A DNA stretch of 64,000 nt, taken from positions 1 through 64,000 of the forward strand of contig NZ_PYAS01000004.1 in assembly GCF_003014695.1 (NCBI RefSeq), in the 5' to 3' direction. Shown piece by piece: positions 44,811-54,369 of this stretch (the stretch's first letter is position 1; the number at the start of each line of letters is the position of its first letter). The notes beneath the pieces are model-generated. The model was not told the origin of the DNA, ran no database searches, and saw nothing but the letters and a program-made list of their open reading frames with translations. Position numbers and translations under genes: made by a program. Source of the DNA: Dyadobacter jiangsuensis (lineage in GTDB: Bacteria; Bacteroidota; Bacteroidia; Cytophagales; Spirosomataceae).

Positions 44811-45753
44811 ATGGATAGTAAAATTAAGATTTATGGTGGCTCGGATGGCGAAGCTTTTACAGATGTAGTGTTTGAGCAGGACACAGTTTGGCTGACTAAC
44901 TCGCAGTTGGTGACTTTGTTCGATTCAAGTAAAGCTAACATCAGCCAACACATAAAGCATATTTTTCTATCCGATGAACTGGATGAAATTGGAACTGTTC
45001 GGATTTTCCGAACAGTTCAGCAGGAGGGAAATCGGTTGGTAGAGCGTAACCGGATTCACTATAATCTTGATGTCATCATCATCGCGGTCGGGTACAGAGT
45101 GAATTCTAAGCTAGGAACGCAGTTCCGGCAATGGGCGACCCAGCGGCTAAAAGATTTTCTTGTAAAAGGTTATGCGATCAACGAAGCTAGAATAAAGCAA
45201 AAGCAGTAGCATATCGAAACCTCGCAAGATGGGACTAGGATTCTAAGCCGTGATCGGATTTGAGCTGGCTTGCCACTCTAGCACGGGGACTGGCACTGCT
45301 GGATGGTTACGGTCATGAACAGCTAGACAAGAATGGGCGAACTGTCCGACCGGCAGTATATCCTGATTTGGCTGAATACAATGTAGTATCGAAGCAATGA
45401 AGGCAGACTTTGATTCGGAAAGGAAAAGGATGGAAGCTTTCAGAGTGCCGTCGCCCAAATCAGCAAAGGCTTCGGGGATGAAGATTTTTATCCGTCGATT
45501 GAAGAAAAAGTGGCTACCTTGCTTTACCTCATTATCAAGAACCATAGCTTTGTAGATGGTAACTAGCGTATCGCGGCTGCATGCTTTTTGTTGTTCCTGA
45601 AAAGCAACAACCTGCTTGCTTCAAATTCTGGCGAATAAGATTATCAGCAATGAGGTGCTTGCGAGCCTTACTCTGTTTGCTGCGGCAAGCAGGCCTGAGG
45701 AGATGGAAACGGTGAAGAATCTTATTGTCAGTATTCTGAACAGAAATCAATAA
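44811..45753 (+). pseudogene. Decayed RhuM-family gene with Fic-like C-terminus
   Basis: The first 132 residues are clear RhuM: DVVFEQDTVWLTNSQLVTLF, then KDFLVKGYAINEARIKQKQ, and an in-frame TAG at 45207-45209 where homologues continue QHIET. The frame goes on (HIETSQDGTRILSR) to a TGA. After shifts, pieces of the C-terminal Fic/DOC-like domain can be read: LLDGYGHEQLDKNGRTVRPA, FQSAVAQISKGFGDEDFYP, and NHSFVDGN followed by TAG (45564-45566) in place of the expected Lys/Arg of the HxFxDGN motif. The natural end SILNRNQ and TAA lie at 45753. At least three lesions make the gene dead. It lies at the right edge of the island. Confidence 0.85.
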
Positions 45754-45762
45754 ATTTTCGGA

Positions 45763-45782
45763 TTTTGTACCCATTTTGTACC
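45763..45782. repeat. Two TTTTGTACC copies, candidate right attachment site of the island
   Basis: TTTTGTACC at 45763-45771 and 45774-45782, 11 bp apart. The same word marks the left side of the island at 22341-22349 and, inverted, at 22372-22380. They fall right after the RhuM remnant and before the host molybdenum hydroxylase genes. Confidence 0.45.
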
Positions 45783-45879
45783 TGATAGCGGTTAACTAAT
45801 TGTAATTCAGTTGATAATAGATAATGTATCGGGGGAAAGTTGCCCTATTCTCCTTGCAATATACATTGCCAATCCCAAC

Positions 45880-45920
45880 AAAAGATCCCTGACTCCCGCC
45901 GTGCAGCCAGATGTCAGGGA
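45880..45920 (-). terminator. Terminator of the molybdenum hydroxylase operon
   Basis: CCCTGAC (45887-45893) and GTCAGGG (45913-45919), extended by A-T pairs, form a stem that on the minus strand is followed by TCTTTTGTT. It lies about 30 bp past the large-subunit stop. Confidence 0.7.
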
Positions 45921-45947
45921 ATCGATTATAAACTCCTCAAAAGCAGA

Positions 45948-48245
45948 TTACCCCTTCCCATTTAACCTAATCGGAAGCTCATACACCCGCTTTCCTGTCG
46001 CGGCGTAAACAGCGTTGCAGAGCGCCGGCGCAAAAGGCGGAACGGGTGGTTCACCCACGCCGGTTGGTTTGTCGTCGCTGTCGATAATGTGCACGTGGAT
46101 TTCTTTGGGCGAATCGGGCATGCGGATGATTTCGTAACCATCAAAGTTGTTTTGTTCCACGCGGCCATTCTTGAAGGTGATCGCGCTTTTTAGTGCGAAA
46201 CTTGCGGCAAACTGTGCCCCGCCTTCAAACTGGGATTTGATCCGGTCAATGTTGACTGCCGTGCCGCAGTCAACCGCGTAATGAACGCTGGGAATAAAGA
46301 TCTTGCCGGATGCGTCTAACTTCACCTCCACAATGCATGCAACGTAAGTGAGAAAGCTTTTATGTGCGGCAAAGCCAAGTCCGGATCCTTTGGGTAGCTT
46401 TTTACCCCATCCCGCTTCTTTGGCAACGCGCTCGATGACCCCTTTCATACGCCGGGTTTCCCAAGGATAATTGGCAATATCTTCGCCGTAATTCGGGTAA
46501 GTACCTTTGATAATTTCTTCGTTGAAAGTGATGTTTCGGTCTGGTCCGAGCAAATCCAGCGCATGGGCGACCGGGTCCATACCTCTGGCTTCGGCAATCT
46601 CATCCAGCATGGTGCCAATTGCGAAAACCTGCGGGATATTTCTTACCGATCTTAACCAGCCTACGCGGAGCTGTGTTTTGGCATCGTGGGTTTCGATCCG
46701 GATAGCCGGCACATTGTAGGGGAAGTCGACGGCGCCGAGCATCATCTCACCATCGTCGGGTTGCATGACGGAAACGTCGGAAGTGGCTGAAATGGACGGA
46801 TATGCAATGTGGTGATTCCAGCCCGAGAGTTTGTTGTCCTTATCGATGGTGGCTACCACGTGCTGCACGCTCAATGCATGGAAGTAGTCGTGATGGATAT
46901 CATCCTCTCTGGTCCATTGTACTTTAATGGGTAAGCCGGTCTGTTTGGCCAGCATCGCAGCTTCTACGATGAAATCAGGCTTGGATTTACGGCCAAAGCC
47001 TCCGCCGAGCAAGGTTACATTGACTTTTACCTTCTCTACGGGAAAGCCCAGCACTTCTGCCACCACATCGCGGGCGCCCTGGGGATTTTGGGTACAGGCC
47101 CAGATTTCACAGGAACCATCCTTGACTACCGCCAGTGCGCAAGGAGGCTCCATCGTAGCATGTGCCAGATGAGGGGCGATGTAGGTACGTTCAATGATTT
47201 TTTTGGCATTGGCCCTGGCGGATTTGAAATCTCCGCGGTTACGGCGCGGAGTACCTTCTCCACCCGACACCTTTTCGACCAGTTCCTTGATTTGCTGATT
47301 GGAATCGTAAGACGCATTCGGGCCCAGGTCCCAATTCACTTCCAGCAGATCGCGGCCCTTAATGGCGGCCCAGGTGTTTTCCGCGATCACGGCCACGCCT
47401 GCCAAAGGCTTGTTGAGCGTCGCGGGCAGGCCCGCACCTTTGATGGAGACCACTTTAACTACGCCGGGTACCGCCCGCGTTTTTTCATCGGTAAATGACT
47501 TGACGGATCCGCCTACCACCGGGCAGCGTTTGATGACGGCTACCTTCATCCCCTCCACGGCCGCGTCGATACCGAAAACCGCCTGTCCGCTGGTGATGGC
47601 AGGCAAGTCGATGATGGGCGTGGCTTTGCCGATCATGCTGAACTGCCCGCGGCTTTTGAGCTTGATGTCTTTTGCGGCGGGAAGGGGCAATTCAGCTGCT
47701 TCGCCTGCCAGTTCCCCGAAGCCGATCTTCCGGCCGGATGCTTTATGAATAACCTGGCTGCTTTCAGTATCACATTCGGACACAGCTACATCCCATCTTT
47801 TTGCAGCCACCTGAATCAGCAATTGTTTGGCAGCAGCACCTGCCTCGCGCATGGGCTTGTAAAACATCCTGATAGAAAATGAGCCGTCCGTGTTCTGATT
47901 GCCATATTTTTTCTCATCCCCTTCGGCTTGCACGATTTGAACATTCTCCCAGTCTGCGCCAAGCTCGTCGGCCACTACCAGAGGAAGCGACGTGCGAATG
48001 CCCTGGCCCATCTCCGACCGGTGGGCGATAATGGTAACTTCGCCGGAGTCAGAAATCTTCAAATAGACGTTAGGGGCAAATAACCCCATCTTATTGCCTT
48101 TCTTGTCACAGCTAAAAAGACTGACTCCCAGGACAAAGCCTCCGGCGAGCACGCCGCCTGCCTTTAAAAAATCTCTTCTGGTGGCCTTGAAAACTTCCGA
48201 AGCTACCTGTTGCTGTTTCTCTTTTGGTAAAGCCAAATATTTCAT
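45948..48245 (-). CDS. Molybdopterin-binding subunit of an isoquinoline/aldehyde-type oxidoreductase
   Basis: 765 residues, xanthine-oxidase family large subunit of the IorB type. A twin-arginine signal (ATRRDFLKAGG, R23-R24) with Cys 46 after LFS indicates folded export, perhaps as a Tat lipoprotein. Cofactor-binding segments include HRSEMGQGIRTSLP, LLGGGFGRKSKPDF and GVGEPPVPPFAPA, in which the Glu is the expected catalytic base. It oxidises an N-heterocycle or aldehyde in the periplasm. The iron-sulphur subunit lies 19 bp upstream. A cytochrome usually accepts its electrons; the nearest one in this window is far away at 4.5 kb. Substrate cannot be told from sequence. Confidence 0.92.
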   Translation of the reverse strand: MKYLALPKEKQQQVASEVFKATRRDFLKAGGVLAGGFVLGVSLFSCDKKGNKMGLFAPNVYLKISDSGEVTIIAHRSEMGQGIRTSLPLVVADELGADWENVQIVQAEGDEKKYGNQNTDGSFSIRMFYKPMREAGAAAKQLLIQVAAKRWDVAVSECDTESSQVIHKASGRKIGFGELAGEAAELPLPAAKDIKLKSRGQFSMIGKATPIIDLPAITSGQAVFGIDAAVEGMKVAVIKRCPVVGGSVKSFTDEKTRAVPGVVKVVSIKGAGLPATLNKPLAGVAVIAENTWAAIKGRDLLEVNWDLGPNASYDSNQQIKELVEKVSGGEGTPRRNRGDFKSARANAKKIIERTYIAPHLAHATMEPPCALAVVKDGSCEIWACTQNPQGARDVVAEVLGFPVEKVKVNVTLLGGGFGRKSKPDFIVEAAMLAKQTGLPIKVQWTREDDIHHDYFHALSVQHVVATIDKDNKLSGWNHHIAYPSISATSDVSVMQPDDGEMMLGAVDFPYNVPAIRIETHDAKTQLRVGWLRSVRNIPQVFAIGTMLDEIAEARGMDPVAHALDLLGPDRNITFNEEIIKGTYPNYGEDIANYPWETRRMKGVIERVAKEAGWGKKLPKGSGLGFAAHKSFLTYVACIVEVKLDASGKIFIPSVHYAVDCGTAVNIDRIKSQFEGGAQFAASFALKSAITFKNGRVEQNNFDGYEIIRMPDSPKEIHVHIIDSDDKPTGVGEPPVPPFAPALCNAVYAATGKRVYELPIRLNGKG

Positions 48246-48264
48246 AGGAATGCTTATTAGGAAG

Positions 48265-48729
48265 TTAGGACTTTGAACTGGAAGAAGCGGTCAGTATCGC
48301 AGCCTTGATCCGGTTGTAGGTGCCGCATCTGCACAGATTCCCTGCCATTGTCTGCTCAATTTCGGCTTCGGAGGGTTTGGGATTCGCTTTTAGCAGTGCG
48401 GCCGCATTCATAATCTGTCCTGTCTGGCAATAGCCGCATTGCGGCACAAGGTGTTTTTGCCAGGCTAGCTGCAAGGGATGGTCGCCGTTTTCGGAAAGGC
48501 CTTCGATGGTGGTGATTTTGTTTTCACCAACTGCCGAGACCGGCACGCTGCACGAGCGGACTGCCGTACCATTCAGGTGAACGGTACATGCGCCGCACTG
48601 GGCCACGCCGCATCCGAACTTGGTGCCTTTTAATCCGATCAGATCCCGCAGTACCCACAGCAGCGGCATGTCTTCCAGCGCATCCACTGTGTGTTGTTTT
48701 CCATTAACTGAAATTGAATAGTTCGCCAT
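48265..48729 (-). CDS. 2Fe-2S subunit of the molybdenum hydroxylase (IorA-like)
   Basis: 154 residues with two [2Fe-2S] clusters. The plant-ferredoxin-like one is bound by CGVAQCGAC and a downstream Cys (VRSCSVP). The second is bound by QCGYCQTGQ and [11 protein letters not shown]. It carries electrons from the molybdenum site to an external acceptor. No signal of its own is seen; it is probably exported bound to the Tat-targeted large subunit. It is the first gene of the two-gene operon, with an unusual hairpin in its leader at 48790-48819. Confidence 0.94.
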   Translation of the reverse strand: MANYSISVNGKQHTVDALEDMPLLWVLRDLIGLKGTKFGCGVAQCGACTVHLNGTAVRSCSVPVSAVGENKITTIEGLSENGDHPLQLAWQKHLVPQCGYCQTGQIMNAAALLKANPKPSEAEIEQTMAGNLCRCGTYNRIKAAILTASSSSKS

Positions 48730-49041
48730 TTGATAAACTATTTAGGGGTTACAAAAGATGGGTTTACAGCGCGCCGCCTTATTGGAAATGAGGGGAGGCA
48801 GATCGCTTGCCATCCCCTCTGATATTGAATGTAATATAATTATTTATTTAATAAATTTAATTTTTCAATGTGCATGCAAAAGACACGGCGATTGCAGCGG
48901 GAGGGAAGCTGGTTTGGCAAAGATAGCCGAAGCCGGACCTGGGCCGATAAAGACAATCAAACGAAACATTAAGAGATTCAAACCATTTTTGCGAGGCGAG
49001 GAGATTGGCTTGTCGATGCTGACAGGAAAGTCCTCTAACCC
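48730..49041. promoter_or_regulatory. Leader region of the molybdenum hydroxylase operon with a strong hairpin
   Basis: In this 312-bp gap GAGGGGAGGCA (48790-48800) pairs with TGCCATCCCCTC (48808-48819) around a 7-nt loop with one bulge, about 60 bp before the iron-sulphur subunit ATG. Upstream of it (48830-48862) is a very A/T-rich stretch that may hold the promoter. The hairpin may be a leader attenuator or end the upstream lipoprotein transcript; no known riboswitch, including the Moco type, was recognised. Confidence 0.4.
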
Positions 49042-49734
49042 TCAGATGTTTTTCCTGATATAGGCTTTCAGCTTTGCCGCCTGGAGTTTCAAGTCCGCTC
49101 TGGCTTTTTGGGCATCGCTTCCTGCATCCTGTTCTGCTGTTTTTAAAAGCGCACGTGTTTCATTGACCAGCTGCTTACCTTCTTGTTTTACAGATGCCTC
49201 CGCGTCCGCTGTCTTGCTTTCAATGCCGTCGAGAGCAACCCTTAGGTGATCATTGGACTTCACCTCGAACTCGGGCAGGCTTTCCCATTTTTCGATCGCG
49301 TAATGTGTCACCATCATTTCGGCAGGCCAAAAGCCTTTTTTGAGCTCGGCAGATGTTAGTTTCCCTTCCCCGGCAAGCTTTTGCTGCTGTTCGAGGTGTT
49401 TGACCGATTTCGAAAATTCGATTTTAAGCCCGCCTTTGTCCGTGGCTCCTTCGGTTCGGATGGCCGTAATGCCCTCGCCGATTTCCTTAGCCGCTTGTTT
49501 GTAATCTTTACCATCCAGGTATTTTACAGCGATATCGAAATGCTTTTCAGATGCTGCCAACACGGGTTCTGCTATTTCTTCGCTTTTGTAGGTAGTGTCG
49601 TAGGCAACTTTGTCGTCTTTCAGGGAGTCGGCCTCGTATTTGGCTTCGGCTTTTTTTCGGCTTTCGCATCCTGTTTGCAGGATACCAATGCCCAGAGCCG
49701 CTATCGCTGCGGAGAAAATGAATTTCGTTTTCAT
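49042..49734 (-). CDS. Helical lipoprotein of unknown function
   Basis: 230 residues from ATG 49734; the open frame extends to 49824 but the signal peptide begins at MKTKFIF. Lipobox LQTGC gives Cys 23, followed by charged residues (ESRKKAEAKYEAD). The mature protein is predicted all-helical, Lys/Glu/Ala-rich and possibly coiled-coil, with a motif KHFDIAVKYLDGKDYKQAAKEI reminiscent of YfdX-like proteins, an assignment I hold loosely. It is likely anchored in the periplasm. Monocistronic, same strand as the hydroxylase operon but 312 bp apart. Confidence 0.75.
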   Translation of the reverse strand: MKTKFIFSAAIAALGIGILQTGCESRKKAEAKYEADSLKDDKVAYDTTYKSEEIAEPVLAASEKHFDIAVKYLDGKDYKQAAKEIGEGITAIRTEGATDKGGLKIEFSKSVKHLEQQQKLAGEGKLTSAELKKGFWPAEMMVTHYAIEKWESLPEFEVKSNDHLRVALDGIESKTADAEASVKQEGKQLVNETRALLKTAEQDAGSDAQKARADLKLQAAKLKAYIRKNI

Positions 49735-49947
49735 GATTTCACATTTTGGTTGAACAGATCTTTCGCGTTGCATCGGTGGGAACCGAACTGAAACGAATGT
49801 AGAAGGTGCGGCTGCAACCGGCAATGCTTCGTCGGCCGAAAGCCGGAAAGTGTCGTTGAAATCAGCTTATGAATCGTTAAGCTCAACAGTAAAAGTTGAT
49901 AAACCTGGATGTACTATTTGAATGAAAACGATGCTACCTTCACGGGA

Positions 49948-52900
49948 ATGAATCGGTGGGTAATCAATTGGTGGCTGATCCTGATAGGGATTGTTGGTTG
50001 GGTGACAGAAAGCATTGCCCAGCCAGCCGATTACCAATTTGTCCGCTACAACACCGAAAAGGGCCTTTCGCATAATCAGGTCAATTGTTTTTTGAAAGAC
50101 AGCCGCGGATTCGCCTGGATCGGTACGGCTAATGGGCTTAACCGTTTCGACGGCTATTCTTTCCGGGTATTCAAGCACGATCCGGCCGACTCGGCCACCA
50201 TTTCCGATCACCAGGTGACTGCATTGTTTGAAGATCCGCAAGGTAATATCTGGATCAGCACCCGGCTCGGGTTCGATATTTACGATCCGGTTACCGAAAC
50301 GATCGATCACAATGCGAACCTTGCGGCCCGGCGTTTCGGCCTGCCTGATGCCGATTTCAACCGCATTATCAAAACCCGCTCGGGCGACTACTGGATCAGC
50401 CATAACAAACTGGGGTTGCTCAAATACCATACTGCCTCGAAGCGGCTAGCCAAAATCAGGTTCGCACCTACGCAGGGGGCTAGGGGTACGCGTGCGATAT
50501 CCGATTTTGACGAGGATGCGCACGGAAACCTCTGGGTCGTGTGCGACGACGGCTTCCTTGCCCGCGTGAATGCGGCTACGCAGGCAACCGACATGCAGAG
50601 TACATTGTTGCAGCGCCGCAACCTGGGTAAGCTGTCCAATCATAAGGTTTTTGTCGACGGCCAGGGAGAACCCTGGGTATACATTGTCAAAGCGGCCGTG
50701 GGCGCATTCAATTTTGATTTTAAAAAGAATATTCTCCGCGTGGCAAGCACCTCCGGCCCTGATTTCAGGCTCAGTAACAATGCCGTGAGCGCGATGATCT
50801 CCGGGCCCGATGGGCGCATCTGGATCGGCACCGACCATGGCGGTATCAACATATTGGATAAGCAGAACGGCAGCGTATCCATACTCCGCTCCAATCCCGG
50901 CGACCCCAGGACGATCAGCCAGAACAGCATTCAGGCATTGTACAAGGACGCCACGGGTATGATCTGGGCCGGTACTTTCAAACAGGGTTTTTGCAATTAC
51001 CACCAAAATATTTTCCGGTTTTCGCTGGTCCGCCATTTGCCCGGCGACGCAGGCAGCCTGCCATTCGACGATGTAAATGTGTTTGCCGAAGACCGAAAGG
51101 GTAACTTGTGGGTGGGTACCAATGGCGGCGGACTGATTTACTACGACCGCAAAAGCAATAGCTTCCGGCAATACCGCAACAGGGCGGGGGATGCCGGCAG
51201 TTTAAGCAACGATGTGATTGTGAGCCTGTTCCTCGACCGGCAGGATGTGCTCTGGATCGGTACTTACTTTGGCGGGCTGAACAGTTTCGACGGACAGAAG
51301 TTTACCCGCTATCTGCACGATCCGGCCGACTCGACCAGCCTGATCGACGACCGCGTGTGGGAGATATTCGAAGATTCGCAGCGGCGTTTATGGGTGGGTA
51401 CCATGGCCGACGGCCTGGATTTGTTCGACCGGTCGGCAAAGACATTCCGGCATTATCGCAACCTGGCGCCCAATTCGGTGAGCTCGGATTACATTTCGGC
51501 CATGCTCGAAGACAAGCAGGGCAACCTCTGGATCGGAACAGCGAACGGAATCGACGTGCTGATGCACCAGACGGGCCGTTTTGTACATTATAAGCATACC
51601 GACGGCGATCTTAACAGCCTTAGCAGTGACGCTGTTACCTCACTGGCTCAGGACAATGCCGGGACCATCTGGATCGGAACATCTGAGGGCCTGAACCGCT
51701 TCGATGCCGCGCGAAATGCATTTGTAACTTACGATACCAGGCAAGGATTGCCCGACAATTCCATATTAACCGTTGTGATCGACGCCCGGCAGCAGTTATG
51801 GCTCGGTACCCCGAAAGGCGTCGTGAATTTTCGGGCAGGCAAACAGGTACGAACCTATAATGAGGTCGACGGTTTGCAAGGCCGTGGTTTCAACGAGAAT
51901 GCGGCGCTTCGGCTGCGTTCGGGTGAGCTGGTTTTCGGTGGGGCCAACGGCTTCTCGATTTTCGATCCCGCGCGCGTAACGGACGAGCGCGCCGCTGCGA
52001 AGGTAATGCTGACCGATTTTCAGATTTTCAATAAAAGCATTCGCCCGGGAATGCTCGCGGATGGCCGCCAGGTTCTTGAAAAGTCCATTTCAACAACCGA
52101 CCGCATTGTGCTGGAACACAGCCAGAATGTATTCACCATCGAATTCGCGGCGCTGAACTTCCTTCATTCCGAGAAAAACCACTACCTCTATACTTTACAG
52201 GGCTTTAACGACCAATGGTTTGAAGCCGATAATACCCGCCGTGTTACCTACACCAACCTTGACCCGGGCAGTTATGTATTCAAGGTTAAAACAAAGGAAG
52301 GCGGCTCGGTAACCGAGCGGAGGTTGGAAATCAGGGTATTGCCGCCGTTCTGGCGGACTCCGTGGGCCTATTTGCTGTATTTTTTACTGATAGCAGCTGC
52401 ATTGATGGTCGCCCGCTGGATACTGATCGAGCGGGAGCGGATGAATTTCAAGCTCGAACAGGAGCGCCGGTACGCCCAGCAAATGCATGAGCTGGATTTG
52501 ATGAAAATCAGGTTTTTTACCAATGTGAGCCACGAGTTCCGCACGCCGCTTACGCTGATGCTCACTCCGCTTGAAAACCTGCTGCGCGGCATCCGCTCCG
52601 ACCACACCGTGCACCGGCAGCTCTCGCTCGTGCATCGAAATGCCCAGCGGCTGCTCAATCTGGTTACGCAGATGCTTGATTTCAAAAAGCTGGAAGTGGA
52701 GGAAACGCGCTTCATGCCTGAGCGGGGAGACATTGTGCAGTTTGTAAGGCAAATCACACAGACGTTCTCCGATCTTTCCGAGCACAAGCACATCCGCTAC
52801 CGGTTCGAAACTACCGTGGAGTCGCGCTATGCCGATTTTGACCAGGATAAATTATCGAAAGTGATGTATAACCTGCTGTCGAATGCATTCAAGTTCACGC

Positions 52901-54051
52901 CGGAAAATGGCGAGGTGACCGTGCGCTTGCGGACGGTGGAGCAAGAGGGCGGAGAGGCGCTGGAAATTAGCGTCGCCGATTCCGGGATCGGTATCCCGCC
53001 CGAAGCGCAGCAGAAAGTGTTCGACCGTTTTTACCAGCACCCCACGCCCGGGCACATCATGAACCAGGGCAGCGGCATAGGTCTTTCCATTGCCGGGGAG
53101 TTTGTCAAAATGCACGGCGGTACCATCGACCTGGAAAGCGAAGCAGGCAAGGGCAGCACGTTCACCGTCACGTTGCCCCTGCGCGAGAGCCTCGCGCGTG
53201 AGATACCTGCGTACGTAGCGGACGCAGCTCCCGCCGACTCTGAGCCCATCAATATTGATTTTGCCGACGAAAAAGCGGGCAAAGAAAAACCTCTGATCCT
53301 GCTTGTAGAGGATAACGACGAGTTTAGGGAGTATCTCAAAGAGGTATTTCAGAAAAGATACCGGGTACTCGAAGCCGCGAATGGCAGGGCCGGCCTGGAT
53401 ATGACCCTTGAACATATCCCGGACCTGATCGTGAGCGATGTGATGATGCCGGAAATGGATGGGATAGAGCTTTGCCGGACGATCAAAACCGACCGGCGCA
53501 TATCGCATATTCCGGTGGTGCTGCTCACCGCCAGGGCAGAGGACGAGCAGCAATTGCAGGGGTACCAAACCGGCGCGGACGCCTATGTGACCAAGCCGTT
53601 CAGGTTGGATATTTTGCAGGTCAGGATCGCGAACCTGATCTCGCAGCGCGAGCATTTGCAGAAGCAGTTCCAGCAGCACATCGAGATACGCCCGAGCGAA
53701 GTAGCGGTGCGGTCGATGGACGAGCAGTTTGTGAACGGCGCTGTGAAAGTGGTCGAGCAGAACCTGGCCAATGCCGAGTACACGGTCGAGCAGCTCAGCG
53801 AGGCGATGTCGATGAGCCGTGTTTATTTGTATAAAAAAATACTTTCGCTGACAGGCAAAACTCCCGTCGAATTCATCCGCATTATCCGCATTCGCAGGGC
53901 TGCGGACCTGCTGCAAAAAAGCCAGCTCACAGTGTCCGAGATCGCCTACCAGGTGGGCTTCAACAATCCCAAGTATTTCACCAAGCTCTTCAAAGAGGAG
54001 TATCAAATGCTGCCGACCGAATTCCGGAAAAAGCAGACAGCGGAGGCGTAG
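49948..54051 (+). CDS. Hybrid two-component sensor/regulator (HTCS) of a polysaccharide locus
   Basis: About 1367 residues from ATG 49948 (signal peptide NWWLILIGIVG...IAQ); an ATG at 49909 gives 13 extra residues. The periplasmic part is two seven-bladed propellers made of repeats such as GNLWVGTNGGGL and RIWIGTDHGGIN, then a Y_Y_Y domain, one membrane helix, and a histidine kinase with NVSHEFRTP (His 862), an ATPase domain (DSGIGIP), a receiver (VSDVMMPEMDG, Asp about 1164) and an AraC-type HTH at the C-terminus (YTVEQLSEAMSMSRVYLYKK). It senses a glycan breakdown product in the periplasm and activates the adjacent SusC/SusD genes. All catalytic residues are present. Confidence 0.95.
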   Translation: MNRWVINWWLILIGIVGWVTESIAQPADYQFVRYNTEKGLSHNQVNCFLKDSRGFAWIGTANGLNRFDGYSFRVFKHDPADSATISDHQVTALFEDPQGNIWISTRLGFDIYDPVTETIDHNANLAARRFGLPDADFNRIIKTRSGDYWISHNKLGLLKYHTASKRLAKIRFAPTQGARGTRAISDFDEDAHGNLWVVCDDGFLARVNAATQATDMQSTLLQRRNLGKLSNHKVFVDGQGEPWVYIVKAAVGAFNFDFKKNILRVASTSGPDFRLSNNAVSAMISGPDGRIWIGTDHGGINILDKQNGSVSILRSNPGDPRTISQNSIQALYKDATGMIWAGTFKQGFCNYHQNIFRFSLVRHLPGDAGSLPFDDVNVFAEDRKGNLWVGTNGGGLIYYDRKSNSFRQYRNRAGDAGSLSNDVIVSLFLDRQDVLWIGTYFGGLNSFDGQKFTRYLHDPADSTSLIDDRVWEIFEDSQRRLWVGTMADGLDLFDRSAKTFRHYRNLAPNSVSSDYISAMLEDKQGNLWIGTANGIDVLMHQTGRFVHYKHTDGDLNSLSSDAVTSLAQDNAGTIWIGTSEGLNRFDAARNAFVTYDTRQGLPDNSILTVVIDARQQLWLGTPKGVVNFRAGKQVRTYNEVDGLQGRGFNENAALRLRSGELVFGGANGFSIFDPARVTDERAAAKVMLTDFQIFNKSIRPGMLADGRQVLEKSISTTDRIVLEHSQNVFTIEFAALNFLHSEKNHYLYTLQGFNDQWFEADNTRRVTYTNLDPGSYVFKVKTKEGGSVTERRLEIRVLPPFWRTPWAYLLYFLLIAAALMVARWILIERERMNFKLEQERRYAQQMHELDLMKIRFFTNVSHEFRTPLTLMLTPLENLLRGIRSDHTVHRQLSLVHRNAQRLLNLVTQMLDFKKLEVEETRFMPERGDIVQFVRQITQTFSDLSEHKHIRYRFETTVESRYADFDQDKLSKVMYNLLSNAFKFTPENGEVTVRLRTVEQEGGEALEISVADSGIGIPPEAQQKVFDRFYQHPTPGHIMNQGSGIGLSIAGEFVKMHGGTIDLESEAGKGSTFTVTLPLRESLAREIPAYVADAAPADSEPINIDFADEKAGKEKPLILLVEDNDEFREYLKEVFQKRYRVLEAANGRAGLDMTLEHIPDLIVSDVMMPEMDGIELCRTIKTDRRISHIPVVLLTARAEDEQQLQGYQTGADAYVTKPFRLDILQVRIANLISQREHLQKQFQQHIEIRPSEVAVRSMDEQFVNGAVKVVEQNLANAEYTVEQLSEAMSMSRVYLYKKILSLTGKTPVEFIRIIRIRRAADLLQKSQLTVSEIAYQVGFNNPKYFTKLFKEEYQMLPTEFRKKQTAEA

Positions 54052-54197
54052 CGTGTATTGGAATAGTGCAAAGCATCACTTCAATACTCTTATTGCCAAT
54101 TGTTAACTCCTGCTCATTACTTGCTCACGCAGTCATACCATTTGCCCATCGCCAAACTGGAATAAATGGCGAAAAAATAGCCCGATTTTTCGTGCTG

Positions 54198-54225
54198 GTT
54201 TACAAATGATGCCCTATTTGTAAAC
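54198..54225. promoter_or_regulatory. Perfect inverted repeat upstream of susC, probable HTCS operator
   Basis: GTTTACAAAT (54198-54207) and ATTTGTAAAC (54216-54225) are exact inverted 10-bp arms with an 8-bp spacer, in the 318-bp gap between the HTCS gene and the SusC gene, about 145 bp before the SusC start. Spacing and position suit binding by the dimeric AraC-type output domain of the HTCS. No exact TAnnTTTG box was found just downstream. Confidence 0.6.
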
Positions 54226-54369
54226 ATTTGGATCCCTTGGCGCATGGTTTTAAGAGACACATTTGTCCAACTATTCATTCGATTTATCCCATTGTCCGGT
54301 ACGCAACCCCGGGATATCGGAAATGTCTAAATCTGGATGATGCGATAGTCACTTTTAAAACAAAACAAC

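Noticed and set aside
52852..54006. 384-residue minus-strand frame opposite the HTCS gene
   Set aside because: Long antisense frames are expected in this GC-rich coding sequence; the plus frame has complete kinase, receiver and HTH motifs.
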